A program made the translations under genes and the position numbers. This document shows positions 34,880 through 48,035 of a stretch of DNA of 64,000 nucleotides, piece by piece. The stretch is from Pteria penguin (lineage: Eukaryota > Mollusca > Bivalvia > Pterioida > Pteriidae), in NCBI GenBank assembly GCA_035048485.1, contig CM068590.1, positions 2,528,593 through 2,592,592 of the forward strand, written 5' to 3'. Every line of letters starts with the position of its first letter. Within the stretch, counting starts at the first letter, position 1. The notes beneath the pieces are model-generated. The model worked only from the letters and a program-made list of their open reading frames with translations. It searched no databases and was not told the DNA's origin.

Positions 34880-36170
34880 ATAATCCACGGCGGATCAAGG
34901 GAGGGAATATGTGGTGGTAATCAGCAGTGTATCGTTGAAGTGGATATCTGGTAGTAATCAGTGGTGGGAATGTGGTGTAATCAATGGTGGGTATGTGGGG
35001 GCAATTAATGTCTGGTGGTGGAAGTGGGCATGTTGTGATAAACAGTGGCTGATCGTTGAAATAGATATTTTGTGGTAATCAGTGGCGCATTAAGGACGTC
35101 GGTATGTGGTAGTTTTCTTTAGGGATAGTGAATTGTCAAATTGGGAATGTGCTGGTACCAGTGACGGATCATGGAGGTGGTACATGGTAGTAAGCATTAG
35201 GAGATGGTGGAAGTGCGTATTTCGCGGCAACCAGTGAGGTAAGCATGGGTACTCAATATACCTAGATCTGTTGGGGGACTGTGGACCAAAGGCACTGAAT
35301 TGGGTGGGTAGCTAGGGAAATTCAATAGATTTATTGGTGGATCTGGTAGGTGGATGTGTGGAGATCAAATCTGAATACGAAGGACAATTAATCGATTTAT
35401 TCATGAATCGTGGACATGATCAATAGGTATATATGTGGATCATGGAGGTGGGTATTATGAGGGATCTTTTGATAGATAGTCAGGTGAGTATGAGGGGAGA
35501 TCGACGGATATATCAGTGGATTCTTTAGTGGATCTTGAAGATGTGTGGAGGAAGAATAATAAGGAGATTTAATGGTGGATTGTAGAGTTCGGTAAATACG
35601 GGATAATCACGGGGTTATTGATGGCGAATGTATGGCGATAGAAGGAAATTATCAAGGAATATCGGCGGTGAATCGTGAAGTTGGATATGCGGGGAATAAC
35701 TTAGGGTCTTAATGGTGGATTGTAAGTGTTGTGTGTAGAGAAAAATCAAAGGATGGAATGGTGGATCGTGAGTTGGGCATGTGGGGATAGAGAAAGCATC
35801 TATTGTCAGCATTGGTGGATTATAGAGTTCGGCATGAGCGTGAAAAGCAAACGATTATGTAATGGATGGTTGGAGTGTACATTTCAAAATCAAACGACAT
35901 ATTGGTAGATATTGATGTTCTATATGTCGGGAATAACTAAGGGGTGCAGTGATTGATCGTATAGTTGTGTATGTAGGGAATAATCTAGGGAATGAGTGCG
36001 GCTTCGTGGAGATGAGAAAGGGGGGGGGGGGGGAGGTAATCAAACAATGAAGTGGTAAACCATGGTATTAAATATGTGGGATATGATCTGGGTATTCAGT
36101 GATGGATTTTGGAACTGTGTATATCGCTCTCCTTGTGGATTCTGGCTGTGTTATGTGGGAGATGATAAGA
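34880..36170. repeat. Degenerate tandem array (GGTGGATCNTGGAGGTGGGTATGTGG type)
   Basis: Loosely periodic units of roughly 40-60 nt built from GGATCATGGAGGTGG, TATGTGG and TAATCAGTGG. It lies in duplication unit 2, with a much shorter match at 28735-28880 in unit 1. No coding potential is supported. Confidence 0.6.
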
Positions 36171-37098
36171 AGGGAGGCTTCACTGAGTTCTTTTTCGAAC
36201 GAAAATAAAATTACAGTTTTGAGATATTGAAATTTCATGCATTTAATAATAAATTAACGTATATGAATACTGACCTGTATTCCGTGAGAACTTTAATTAG
36301 TGTTTTATCATCTGCAGAATTTCAATGTGACAAACCTTTCCTTGTCATGCTGAATCACATATGCTGATAATTTTGTGTTAGACAAAATTTTCTTTTAATT
36401 TTTGATAAAACGGATCGCTTCATTATGCATATCTTTCCATCAGCATGTAATCCTTCTAAACTCTGCATACGTTTATTCGAAATCAGGAGCTTTAAATTCG
36501 TACATTGTTCTTTCAATAAAAAGATTAAAATGTGCAAAATTTAATCGGACTTACTGATTTATTTCGCAATCTTTGAGGTATATAATTGGTTGATAGAGTC
36601 TTAATCAACCAAATTATGTCTGTATTCTTTTCCAAGGATTAAAAATGGGGGTGGGGAGGAGTGGGGGTGGGGATGGAAATATTCCCAGCTTTTTGCAAAA
36701 TTTCTCTTTTGTAGTATTTAATCATTGTGCAGTGTATACATTTCTCCAAAGAAGTTTACATATAATTATCTTTCTCAAAATGATTCAAAACATTTAGTCT
36801 GAACATTACACGTACACCTCGACGATGGTAGACAAGAGAAAATACTGTTATCAAATTCTGATCATAAGACATGCATGTACATGACGAATATCATTTAGGA
36901 TAGGACTTGCATAAGGTCGATAACAAAACAAACAAAGCAATGTGCACATGTGGAGGGTCTCGGGTGACATGAAATAATTGAAAACACGTCATCCTATTTA
37001 CAGAATATAAGTGATAAAGCAGATGAGATTTATTCAGTATTTTGAAATGAATATAAGGTCATATCATATCAACAGGCGATTATATATATATATATATT
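36171..37098. other. Spacer, no gene seen
   Basis: It contains the end of segmental duplication unit 2 (to about 36990) and TA repeats near 37082-37096. Confidence 0.5.
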
Positions 37099-37859
37099 AC
37101 TTCTCTGCTCGCCAAAACCCGACTTAAAACTTTCAGCGTGACAATATATATATATATATATATAACAAATACTGTTTTTTCCCTTGACTTTGCTCTTCTA
37201 TTTGTTTAATATAAATCTACATGACGAGCAAATTTTATCGAAAATTCCCAGTAATTTCCTAGATATCCAGCATCAAATTTCAGGGTGACCCAGTTTTGAG
37301 GTTACTCGAAATTAGCCTGGGCCCGGAGAGGTGTCCGCGTTTTCCAGGGTATAGCAGTCGGTTTTCAAATGCAACGGGCGAGTACGCTACCTACGGTTAT
37401 TTTTAAAGCACTTTCAAATTGAACTACTTACCTCGATTCGACAAATAATGTGCCTAACTATTCTTAATCGCAAAGTCCTTGCTAACTTCATTGCTTTTCA
37501 AACAGGACGCCATTTTCATTCACCTAGATGGGCAAATAAAACAAGCAATCTGATTGCACTACAGGCGATTATACTGATAATGGCGTCCTGTTTGAAAAGC
37601 AATGCAGCTAGCCCGTTGCATTTGAAAACCGACTGCTATACACCGGAATACATGGACCTCTCTCCGGGCCCAGAGTAACCTCAGAACTGGGTCACCGACT
37701 GGGTATCACAGAAATTACTAGGAATTTTTCGAAATTTGCTGGTCATGTATTTAAATATTATACAAATAGAATAGCAGATAGAAGGAAGAGATACAGTATT
37801 TGTTATATTCATATTCTCACGCTGAAACTTTCAAGTCGGGTTTTGGCGAGCAGAGAAGT
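37099..37859. mobile_element. Foldback element with long inverted arms
   Basis: The left end ACTTCTCTGCTCGCCAAAAC and the right end (its complement at about 37840-37859) are inverted. Similarity continues inward over about 250-300 nt, through CAGTCGGTTTTCAAATGCAA (left, about 37350) and its inverse (right, about 37610). A second inner inverted pair, ATTGCTTTTCAAACAGGACG (37490) and its complement (37584-37603), surrounds the centre. There is no ORF of note. It can fold almost end to end. Confidence 0.75.
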
Positions 37860-37899
37860 TATTGGCCTTAACCCTATATACAGGAAAGAGGGGAACCCA

Positions 37900-38042
37900 G
37901 ATAGCAAGCTAACATTTAGGCCAACGTTCGGCCAATGCCACCCGTTACATTGGGAAAATGTTGGCAAATGACGTTGGCCCAATGCAATTTTGCTCATCGG
38001 CCCAATGTTGGCCCAATATGTTGGGCCAACGGTGGCCCAATG

Positions 38043-38101
<59 letters not shown>

Positions 38102-38290
38102 TGTTTCCTTCTGACATTGGCCCAACATTGGGCTAATGTTGTAGTCCTAACATGTGCGACATTGGGCCAACGTTGGCCCAATATTAGTGATGTTTGGTCA
38201 ACGTTGGCCCAATATTGGCCCAATTTCATGTTGATGACAATTGGACACGGATTGTGACAATGGGCGAATGTCGGCCCGAAATCTTTACAA
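37900..38290. repeat. TTGGCCCAA palindrome-rich repeat with (GT)n insert
   Basis: GTTGGCCCAATATTGGCCCA, CATTGGGCCAACGTTGGCCC and relatives recur on both sides of a 58-nt GT microsatellite (38044-38101). Many are perfect short palindromes (AACGTTGGGCCAACGTT type). Confidence 0.8.
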
Positions 38291-38299
38291 CAGTTGGTT

Positions 38300-41200
38300 A
38301 TTAAAGTGACTTCCCCCTACACTTTAAAATACATTGTGTGCAAAATCTACCCACTGTTTTAAAAATGTTCCTTTTCTGCACATGAAGAAGCCTGCTTAGA
38401 AACAAATTACCCAGTCAAAGGCACGAGGTATATCAGGTCTAATTGTTATACTGCTACAAATTAGAAAAAAAAAAAAAATATGTGATTAGATTTATTGTGT
38501 GTCCACGACAAGGAAAATGCAAATATAATACACATGTGATTTAAACATACACAATAATTTGTTCTTAAAATAGATGTTTCCAAGTTTCTGAACAGAGTAA
38601 ATATACTCTATGTACGTTATTTAATGACAGGTATTATGCGCTGACGTCAGTTTCATTTCATGAGGATTGACATCTTTCTTTCTCTATTTTTTGTTCTTCC
38701 ACTCCTTTTTTTCCTCCTACTCGGTCACATGAATTAGCGATACCATTCCTTTATAATGTTACCGATCTCTATGGGACCAGCTCATAGCATGTTTGCCAAA
38801 CAGCTCCTTTAAATTATAGTTAAATGTATTGCTTTAAAACATTTCTGAATAAATAAATATTTATGTTAAATCAGTTTTAGGAAGAAATGCAAAAAGAATA
38901 AGTTGATCAATATGTGTACTAAACATAACTCTTCACAATCAGCACTTGATTTAAAGGAACATTTATATTTCTAATGAAAATGAATTACAATTAACTAGAC
39001 CTGTTCAAGTTGCTTTCAGGATAACTTACTTTTTAAAACCTCCCGAGTTTTAACTTAAAAAAAACCAGCTTTCCTCCTTTGCCCAGTTGATTTCTCTGGC
39101 AAGTTCAAGAACATGAAGGATAGTAATCTTCTGTTTTCTTTATGTTCTCCTCACCAATTCGAATGAAAAGTTTAGCCTAAAAGGGGGAGTTTTTTTATTT
39201 ATAGATATTACCTTATATAACATAGAGTTAAATGTATAACCTGTCCTGAATATTATCATTATTTTTTTTCTTTTCTTATTATAATTATTACAAGTACTTG
39301 TATTATACTATGGCGATCTCATTTCGTATCTTATTTGTATTCACACACATACACAAACACAATATATATGTATATATATATAAATATATATATATATGTT
39401 CTATGACGTTTTAGCTAATGATTTTACCAATGTGAAATATATTTCATTTAGTGAATACTTTGTTTGATCTTAATATCAATTCTATGCGATGACCTAAGTA
39501 CATTGGCCACAGCATGTCACGGATATAGTTGATTTTTTCACTTCATTTACACATTGACCCAAAACAATAAAAATTGAAATCAAAATGGTTTCATCAGTGT
39601 TGGTTATCATGGTAATAGAGCCATGATGCATAAAATAGTCAATATTTGAAATATTTGAAAATTGAATAGTCTGAAAATATTGACTTAGAAAAACTTAACA
39701 ATTTTTCTGCATATATCATATCTGGTTTAATGTATTTGAATGAAGCTATCTTGTAATAAAATGACAGAAATAAGGTTTTTTTTAATATTATCTACTAATA
39801 AATGTGCATAAAGTGCCATAAAAAGTTGCCTTTGGTAAATGTTTTGATAAAAGAAATCTATAGAATGAAATTCTATGAATTCATGTGAATAAATCTATAA
39901 AACATTTTTTTTTTTGGTGAAACGAAACATAAGTGAGTTATTATGCATACAAATATTGCAAAATAGCTATAAAAATGCATAACAGAGGTCTGGTTCTTTA
40001 TTGCGCTCTTCATTTGAAGGTAAAAAACCAACGTATGTTTGTTTACAAATGGATGCAGAAGATAAATATAAATGTAATTTGTCCATATTTCATCCATCTA
40101 TTAATTGTTCAAATGCAGATTCTTTTATTTCGATAAATTCCTTGTCAAACACAATAGCTACAACCGTTATAACAGAATGAGGAGTTTTGTCTACAAATTT
40201 TACAGAATCATTAAATATTTGTAAATCACATCTTTAAAAAATTCAAGAACAAAATTGCTCTCGTCAACGATCCAAATGTTGTGGAATTCCATCCCATATT
40301 TCATGCCATGACCTACTTAATAAAAACGGAAAGGAAAGCTACGGGGTGATCGTTGCTTAACAGCTGGTCAGGTTTTGGAAGTCAACCAAAGATATGGGAC
40401 TGCTATTCCATTAGGAACACGTAAGTAAAAAAAAAACATGGTGTCTTTTTAATTAAAAGTAATGTTATGTTTGTGTTAAAGGCAAATAAGTAGATATTCT
40501 TTAAATAAACATCAGTGAAATCCAAAGTAGTTAATTACTTAACAGTTACAGAGTAATTGAATAGCTATCTATAAGACAGAACCACCTCCTCATTAATAGA
40601 GTCATTATCTGTTAATATATAGGGCCGTACTTGTTATTGGCTGAAATAAAAAGGCAGGAACCACTCGGACCTAAATTAATTTTGGTTAGAACCTCTGGCA
40701 ATCCAGAACTATCGTACATGTAGCTTGAATGGGATAACTACTGTCTGTGTGACTCCTCCTCTGTGCACTACGTATTAGAAATCTGACAGAAATCACAATG
40801 TTTTCAATGTAATACTTTGGGTTGCTTATATATCTTATATTCATGTACGTTTTGTATGTGCACTATCACCTGGGTCTGTAAAAGTAATACATCTTTTAAT
40901 ACATTTTCTAAATATCATAGCTATCTGTACATCATGCCGGGTAAAACTTTTTCCAAGAGATTAAGAAAATCCAGCCAATGATAATCAAAATTAGCCCTTG
41001 GTGAACCATAATGCAGTAAGTTTATATTTATGCCCATAGCTATGTGATTTTGCAAAGTTCTTAAAAATGTAAAAATTTCGTTTTGGAGAAAGTGTTCTAT
41101 AGATTTTTTTTAATGTGGAGTTTTTTTAACCTTTACCATGTTTACAGAACAAAGTTGCCTAAATTTTGTTAATTTATACATGTAATATGGAATAAGTGAA

Positions 41201-41595
41201 AAAAAAAAATAAAAAGATTAATCAAAAATTTGCGAAAATGTAAATTGATATGATAATGAAACTGTAATGTTATATAATTCTTAAACATTGAATATATTCA
41301 TTTTAAAGAAACAAGATAAATATTGCCTAAAATTCTTTTGTATGTCTTACAATGTACCGTATTTGAATTTCTGCGCTTCTATTTGTTTTCCAAAGATGTT
41401 TTTCACATAATTATAATTTGTTTAGGGAAACTGTAGAATAGGAATCAATTGGAGGGTTTTTGCGGCCGAGAACTGATATTCATCGCACTAATCATGCACT
41501 AGTATGTTTGTAGATTTATACTTTTCTCATGCTTTATATACATGGCAAAAATGAAAGTTAATAAGGTAACATAAAATTGATTGTTAATTCGTAGG
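38300..41595. other. AT-rich spacer, no gene seen
   Basis: About 3.3 kb with short AT repeats (39360-39395) and no ORF or RNA that I can support. Confidence 0.5.
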
Positions 41596-43245
41596 AGAAC
41601 TTACCTTCCTCCAAGAACATTATATCATTACACCAGCAGATAAAGCATCCAATAATTATACATTTACTTGTAAGAAATATTACTTTGACAGCCTAGTGGA
41701 AGAATTAGGATTAAATTCAGCTCCAGGAAATCCTACTTATACTCTCACGAACTTTTCGGTTTCGGAAGTACTCGAGAATCATAAATCTGTCCTCAATACG
41801 TTTGGTATTGACTCAAGAAGTTCCATATTTGTACTGCATTCCAAAAATGCACAAAAATCCTTACAAACAACGCTTTATCGCTGGTTCCTCGAAGTGTTCC
41901 ACAAAATCTGTATCGATGCTACTCACAAAAATATTATCAGAAATTAAATCTGGCCTTCATAGATATTGCGAAACAGTATATTCAAGAAGTGGAATTAATC
42001 AAATGTGGATCCTTAAAAATTCAAAAGAGTTGTTAGAAAATCTAAAATCAAAAAGTTTTACTAAAATTCACTCTATCAAGTCTTTTGACTTTTCGACTCT
42101 TTACACAACGATCCCTCATCAGAAATTAAAAGACAGATTAGCGGAAATTATTCAAAATGCATTTACTAGTAAAAACGGAAGCCGCAAATTCAAATATATA
42201 GTAATAGGCCACGATAAAACTTACTTTGTTAGGGAAAATTCTGATTCCAAAAATAAATACACTGAAACAGTTGTCATCCAGATGTTGAACTTTCTTATCG
42301 ATAACATTTTTGTGGTGTTTGGAGGTAAGGTTTTTCAACAAATTGTCGGCATTCTAATGGGCACTAACTGTGCTCCGCTTCTGGCTGACATATTCCTTTA
42401 CTCATACGAAGCTGAATTCATTCAGTCTTTGCTTTCGCAAGGAAAAAAACAATTGGCTCTTGGCTTCAATTTTACTCACAGATATATAGATGACTTGCTT
42501 TCAATTAATAATCCCTCTTTCGCTGATTACCTTAGCATCATCTATCCAAGTGAACTTGAGGTCAAAGAAACCACAGAAAGTAGTAATTCTACTTCGTATT
42601 TAGATATTATGTTGTCTTTCGATATTAATGGTCAATTGAACACCTCACTCTATGACAAACGTGACGATTTCAATTTTGCTATCACAAACTTTCCTTTCAT
42701 AAGTAGCAACATTCCATCATCGCCCGCATACGGCGTATTCATATCTCAGTTAATACGTTATTCCAGAGCATGTTCAAATTACAGTGACTTTGTTCTGAGG
42801 GCTAGGCGACTTTCAGTTAAGCTGCTCAACCAGGGTTATATATGTGCTAGACTAGCAACGTCACTGAGGAAATTCTATGGTCGTTACGAGACTCTTATTA
42901 CTCCATATGATATCTCGTTATCCAGACTTTTAAATGATATTCTGGACTGAGAACGATTCCGATCATTTTACACAGATTTGACACATTCTATACTAGAAGG
43001 TTACCTATTTCGACTTCTCCATATATAAATACTACTGGGTATATGTGACGGGTGTTGCGAGCAAGCAGGAGATGCTCACTCTCCCCGGGCACCTGATCTC
43101 ACTCCATCACAGGGGTTCACATATGCTCTTCAAGTAGACATATTTTGTTATTTTCCATTTGTTTTTCATTTTCACTGATTTTGTATGTCCTCTAGTTTTA
43201 TGATTTTTGGACTTGTGCTTTGGATTTATCCATCATCTCTACATT
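41596..43245 (+). mobile_element. Penelope-like retroelement copy 2, 5'-truncated
   Basis: RT homology starts abruptly near 41600 (HYIITPADKA) without the element's 5' part. The 3' UTR (42951-43245) contains GTGACGGGTGTTGC, CTCCCCGGGCACCTGATCTC and GGGGTTCACATATG. It matches 48890-49210 in inverted orientation as far as GGATTTATCCATCA (43226-43239). Confidence 0.8.
41612..42950 (+). pseudogene. Penelope-like reverse transcriptase, copy 2, one frameshift
   Basis: The first frame reads HYIITPADKASNNYTF and LVEELGLNSAPGNPTY. A frameshift at about 41815-41830 passes into a 382-codon frame. That frame has YLYCIPKMHKNPYK, NQMWILKNSKELL, FDFSTLYTTIPHQKLK, FLIDNIFVVFGG, MGTNCAPLLADIFLYSYEAE, the catalytic YIDDLL, LYDKRDDFNF, SNIPSSPAYGVFISQLIRYS and LRKFYGRY, then TGA at 42948. 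This is the most complete RT in the window. All catalytic motifs are present and only the single frameshift and missing N-terminus break it. No GIY-YIG endonuclease follows the RT, unlike canonical Penelope elements, so it resembles endonuclease-deficient relatives or a mollusc-specific lineage. Family assignment is by motif recognition only. Confidence 0.85.
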
Positions 43246-43262
43246 ACCACTCCAATTTTTAT

Positions 43263-43720
43263 TATACGCCCGTCTTCAGACGAGAAGTATTATTATATGG
43301 CGATGGCCATCCGTCCGTTCCGTGCATTTGTCACATATGTAACGATTTTTAATATCTTTTGTTGCAAAATGGATGTTTTAAGTTTAATCACTTTAATGGG
43401 AAGGGGGGTGGAGGGTTAATATGTGAGTATTTGTCTCATGTAAACAAGATAGAGACCAAACCAACTGAGCTAGGAACATTAAATTTTTGCAAGTTATTCC
43501 CCCTGAATATGAACCTGAGTATGTGTCATGACCCAAATTAGACAGACTGCTGCCACGGGCGTATTAGCACCAGTCCGACCGGTGCAGTTCTTTATGTATA
43601 CCCTCCATACATCTGTCAATCATTTCTGTAAGCGTTTTGCACATATTTTCGGATATTATCATTTTCATGCAAAAAACGATTTTTTTTCTCAAATATTTCT
43701 ATTTTGGTTAAGTTTTGTTT
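43263..43720. repeat. Interspersed repeat (ACGCCCGTCTTCAGACG type)
   Basis: TATACGCCCGTCTTCAGACG then AGAAGTATTATTATATGGCG and CCATCCGTCCGTTCCG. This is the start of a repeat class familiar from mollusc genomes. It lies between Penelope-like copy 2 and the transposase-like locus. Confidence 0.5.
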
Positions 43721-43879
43721 TAGTTGAAAACCAACACTTAAGCCAGAAATACAGAAATAGATATTGATAGGCAAGAAGTTTTGAAAAAAATTGAAATTCT
43801 GATTTGCAAATGAGAGGAGGGAGGTGTCAATTTTGAACATTATTTACTCTCATTTCAAGATTATTTTAAGATATATGAA

Positions 43880-44032
43880 TGAAACTTGGTAGAGCATAAG
43901 TACTCAAGGTCTTAAATGTTAATTGATTTTTTTTTGTCCAGATTTGCCCACAGGTGGTGCCATCACAGGCTATTATTTTTCTTCCTTTTTTTTCAGGTGA
44001 GCAATGTGACCCCTGGGCCTCTTTTCGTTTCC
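43880..44032 (+). repeat. Interspersed repeat (AGGTGAGCAATGTGACC type)
   Basis: ACTCAAGGTCTTAAATG to CAGGTGAGCAATGTGACCC then CTGGGCCTCTTTTCG. Related to 44937-45085 and 14885-14925. Confidence 0.55.
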
Positions 44033-44936
44033 CCCCCCCTTTTTTTTTCTTTTTTGTTTAAGCAATGTCATGTGACTCAAATTGAATATAAAATTCAGAT
44101 TCTTCCAAAAAATAGCTCTTATATATTTGAGTTGGAAATAATGATTATTTGTAAATTTTGAATAGATGTGTTTGAATAGATGAGTTTGATGATTGTTTTG
44201 ATAGATAAATCTTTACAATATTTACTCTTTTTTATCTTAGGACAGTAATGATCCCTTCAGTCGGGAGCCACTATCTAGTCAAATAAGTCATGCTTCAAGC
44301 CAGGGTTTAATGTCCAGTCAAGACAGCCAGATATCTGAGCTTCAATTACAAACGTTGAGTTCTTAGATATGTGTAATTCCAGCCCAGTCAAGACTCTAAG
44401 GGAGCCATATACCACCTCTAATCTATGAACAAAAAAGGCGCTATGCAGCTAAAGCTAATGAATGTCTCACTTTGCTGTTGGAGACCATGTGTCCCGTTGA
44501 AAGTGATGGCATCAAGAATGATATGTTTAATAGACTAGTAGAGAAAAAGTCTGATACGCAAGAATACATTGAAGCATTGATATGTAGTTATCTAAGGGCT
44601 GAAACCTCATCAGTTAGAAAACTGATACCCTCCATATTAACTTGCCATTACACTTTCCAAGACATTAATAACAAACTTCCTTCTGTAACTTACCATAGGT
44701 ATTATTCAGCAAAGAGACATGGAAAAGATGTCGGAATCGATGCCCCTATACCACAAACAATACAGAGGAGACAAAAAATCAATGAATCCAAATTAGAATA
44801 TTTTTTGGATTTCATTACATCATGTAATGTAATAAAGGATCTACCTCTTGGAGAAAAAAAATTGTCCTTGACAACTGGAGAGCTTAAACATGTGCCACAT
44901 GTTATACGATCTCTTGCTCCTACCACAACTTGTTAG

Positions 44937-45085
44937 AACTTAAGCACCCAAGGTCCCAAACATTTATTGATATTTTTGTGAGGATTTGCCCATTGGTATC
45001 GTCATCAAAAGAAATTCAGAATGACTGTCATTGGCTCTGATTCTCAGGTGAGCGATGTGACCCATGGACCTCTTGTTTTTTACTT
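44937..45085 (+). repeat. Interspersed repeat inserted after the first transposase-like exon
   Basis: AGAACTTAAGCACCCAAGGT to CTCAGGTGAGCGATGTGACC then CATGGACCTCTTG. Same class as 43880-44032. It abuts the APTTTC codons, so the exon end may have been lost to the insertion. Confidence 0.6.
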
Positions 45086-45354
45086 GATGAACATGAATTA
45101 ACTTTATATTTTCTCATTTTAGGAGAGAGCACAATATACAATATTTTATCGGAGTGTAGTGCTGCTGTTCGTAAATCAGTGGAAGGTGTAGACATTGCTG
45201 AAGCTAGTCAGGCCTTCAATGATTTAAAAGATATTGTCAACAAAATTCAAATGCTACAGCAAAAAGGACTAATCTTTTACAGAGTTTGGTGCATCACCTT
45301 AAAACAGAGTATAAAGTAAAACAAGCTGCAGTCCGTCAGCAGCAATTTTTGAAT

Positions 45355-45840
45355 TGTTATGCCCCTGTGATCGAAAATCGGGGGCATATTGTTTTTGTGT
45401 TATCCGTCTGTCTGTCTGTCTGTTTGTCTGTCTGTTGTTAACTTTAACCTTGGACATAACTTTTGCATGGTTAAGAAAACAGTTCAAAATAAGCTGCCGA
45501 TCTTTTTTTTTTTTTTGTTAACTTGGTCAAAGGCCAAGGTCACAGGGTCAAGGTCATGGTATCAAATTAAAGGCCTTGTCACAAGAAATGCATATGTGAA
45601 ATATGAAAGCCCTGCCTATATCTTTTGTGTTGCCTGTGAAGCAAGTGGCACATTTACATAAATATCTCTGTCCATATGTCTGTCAGTTAGTCACACTTTT
45701 ATATTTTACGCTCCCTAGTGCTTCACAGGCGACAAATTCTCCGCTCTTACAAACAAATGATATTATTTTCTATTTCTTTTTTTTTAATTTATATCGGCAA
45801 ATATTGTTCCGACACATGTGTCTCGATTAAAGATTAATTA
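45355..45840. repeat. Interspersed repeat (GGGGGCATATTGTTTTTGTG type) with CTGT microsatellite
   Basis: TTATGCCCCTGTGATCG, GGGGGCATATTG, then (CTGT)n and CAAGGTCACAGGGTCAAGG. A class familiar in bivalves. It interrupts the second exon region of the transposase-like gene after FLNCYAPV. Confidence 0.6.
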
Positions 45841-46154
45841 CTACATGTAAAATTTGTAATATGGAAGTCTCATAGGATCTTACAATCCAAACATTTTCTT
45901 GATTTGATTATACCTCTCACTTTTTATATTATAACCAAAGATTAACAGCAGATATGGAATGGGAAAATCTTGAAACTTATTCATTCCAGGTTCAGTGCAG
46001 TATCTATCTTAAAAGTATTATACATACATTTGGTGCACCAGAGAGCCATTTCGTTGATTGATGTTCATAATAGAAATAATTGAAAGCTTAACATTATAAA
46101 AATTGAGTTAACCAGTTAATGCAAAATCTTTACAATTTTCTTAAACTTTCAAAA

Positions 46155-46250
46155 TGTTATTCTGCCCCCGGTCTATTGACCAAGGGGGTATATAGCGTTT
46201 GGTTGGCCGTCTGTTTGTGTGTGTTTCTGTCTGTCATTCCGCCCCTCTTT
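46155..46250. repeat. Interspersed repeat fragment (GACCAAGGGGGTATATAGCG type)
   Basis: CTGCCCCCGGTCTATTGACC then AAGGGGGTATATAGCGTTTG and GTCTGTTTGTGTGTG. It lies in an intron of the transposase-like gene. Confidence 0.45.
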
Positions 46251-47828
46251 CAATAAAAGAATATAAAAGTATAAGTCGAGAGGATAGGCCTTTCATATCT
46301 AAAATATGTCGAAAAATACTAGAGGTTTGGGTATGCAAATTGATAACAAAATACAATGTATATCATTTTAAAGATACTTAGATTTCAGTTCTAAATTGAT
46401 TTTAACAATACTTTTTTAATCAAAATTTTAGGTTGAGAAATCTGTCAAGGCTGTAAATGAATTAAAGGGGCATATCCTCATATAAAAAGGGCAGGATCAA
46501 GCCAGATCCAACATCACCGACAACCTTGGGGACGGAGAGATGTTTGTTGTTGCAGACTAGGATATGAAGTTTCTGCCTTGCAAGTTCAGGGAGGGACAAA
46601 CTGACTAGTTCGGGGCATAAACTGGCACATCATAGTTTGTGCACAAAAGCTAAGGATCAGTCTGTGCTGGACTCTTATGTTCATCTCCTTGAATCACAGG
46701 CACCACAAGATTCTCAGATAACACCCACTCTTTTAATAGATGCAATAAAAGATATGGTGTTTTACAGAAAAATAACGGATATGCATTTCTGGTCTGACAA
46801 TGCTGGTTGCTACAAAAGCACCTATACTATGCATGCCTTACATCAGGAGCTTAAAGAGCTAAAGACCTATAATTTCAATATTAATGGCAAAGGTCCCTGT
46901 GATCGCAAAGCCTCTCATATTATATCTGCAATCAAAAGTTGTGTAAATGAAGGCAACAATGTTTTAGATGCCTCTGATATGAAGAAGGTAAGTAATTATA
47001 ATTTACATTCTTTTGTTAGTCCATCCATTTGTCTCTCACAAAATCTTTAAAATTGGACTTTTATGTTTTTAACTTTTAAAATATGGTTTTCATAATTCAT
47101 GTGCTTTTATTTTGTGTGTATTGATACCCTATTTTATGACCTTAGCTTTAACCCTTTATGAAATTTGAAATATATGTGCCAAAATTGTTTATGATGTTTT
47201 AATTAGTTTCAGGCAATTGATACTATGCAGAATGGGCAGTATAAAGCGAAAATTGTCACTCCTATCATCGATGTTGATACAGAAAAGATGAAACCTATTC
47301 CAAGAATATCTTTGATGCCAATTTCAAATTTTTGTCAGAGGAATTAAAAGCTTGGAGGGCATATAGTGTTGGAACAGGTAACTTTTGTGTAGCATGCTAA
47401 GCATGGCGACACTTAAGGATAACGTTGTCTGTTGATTGTCTGGCTTTCTGTCTGTATGTCACAAATACATTTTTATCCTTACTGGACGAAGCTGAAATAT
47501 TTTATTTCCTTACGATGTTTTATAATTTTAAAGTGTTTTCGGCAGACTCACAATATATTGCATATATGAAACATTTACATTCAAAGTCAGTCTTTTAAAG
47601 CCTGCTATAATGTTTAAATTAAACAACACGAAACAAAAGCTAATTGATTTTTATAATATGTTGCTCCATTATTTTAACAACATTACCATCACATTGTTAT
47701 ATCTATTTATATACGGCTGATCCCGTGGATTAACTGTAAAGCGACAGTTATTCAACTGAATACCACTCAGAACTGGTCACCAGATACTCACCCTGCAATG
47801 CAGCCAGCAGGTAATTGTTCTTTTATAC

Positions 47829-48035
47829 ATAAAAATGTTCATTTGAGTATAAAATAGTTTTTTATATAAATATATATAAATTTTTGTTTGAGTATAAAGT
47901 AGCTGAAATATGTATAGAAATTTCCATTAGAGTATGAATTAGCTTTATTATATATAAACAGTTTTGTTTGAGTAAAAAGTAGCTTATGTTTATTATATAT
48001 AAACTTTTTTGTATATGAGTATAAAGTAGCTTGTG
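47829..48035. repeat. Degenerate tandem repeat of about 55 bp, four units
   Basis: TTTGTTTGAGTATAAAGTAG then CTTTATTATATATAAAC recurs with variation. It lies in the last predicted intron of the transposase-like gene. Confidence 0.65.

Larger units (their letters stand above)
31550..36990 (+). repeat. Segmental duplication, unit 2 (matches 23566-29310)
   Basis: Colinear with unit 1. Private to this unit are the RT fragment at 33.1-33.5 kb, the AAT microsatellite and the expanded degenerate array at 34.9-36.2 kb. It lacks the SINE-like insert found in unit 1. Confidence 0.65.
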
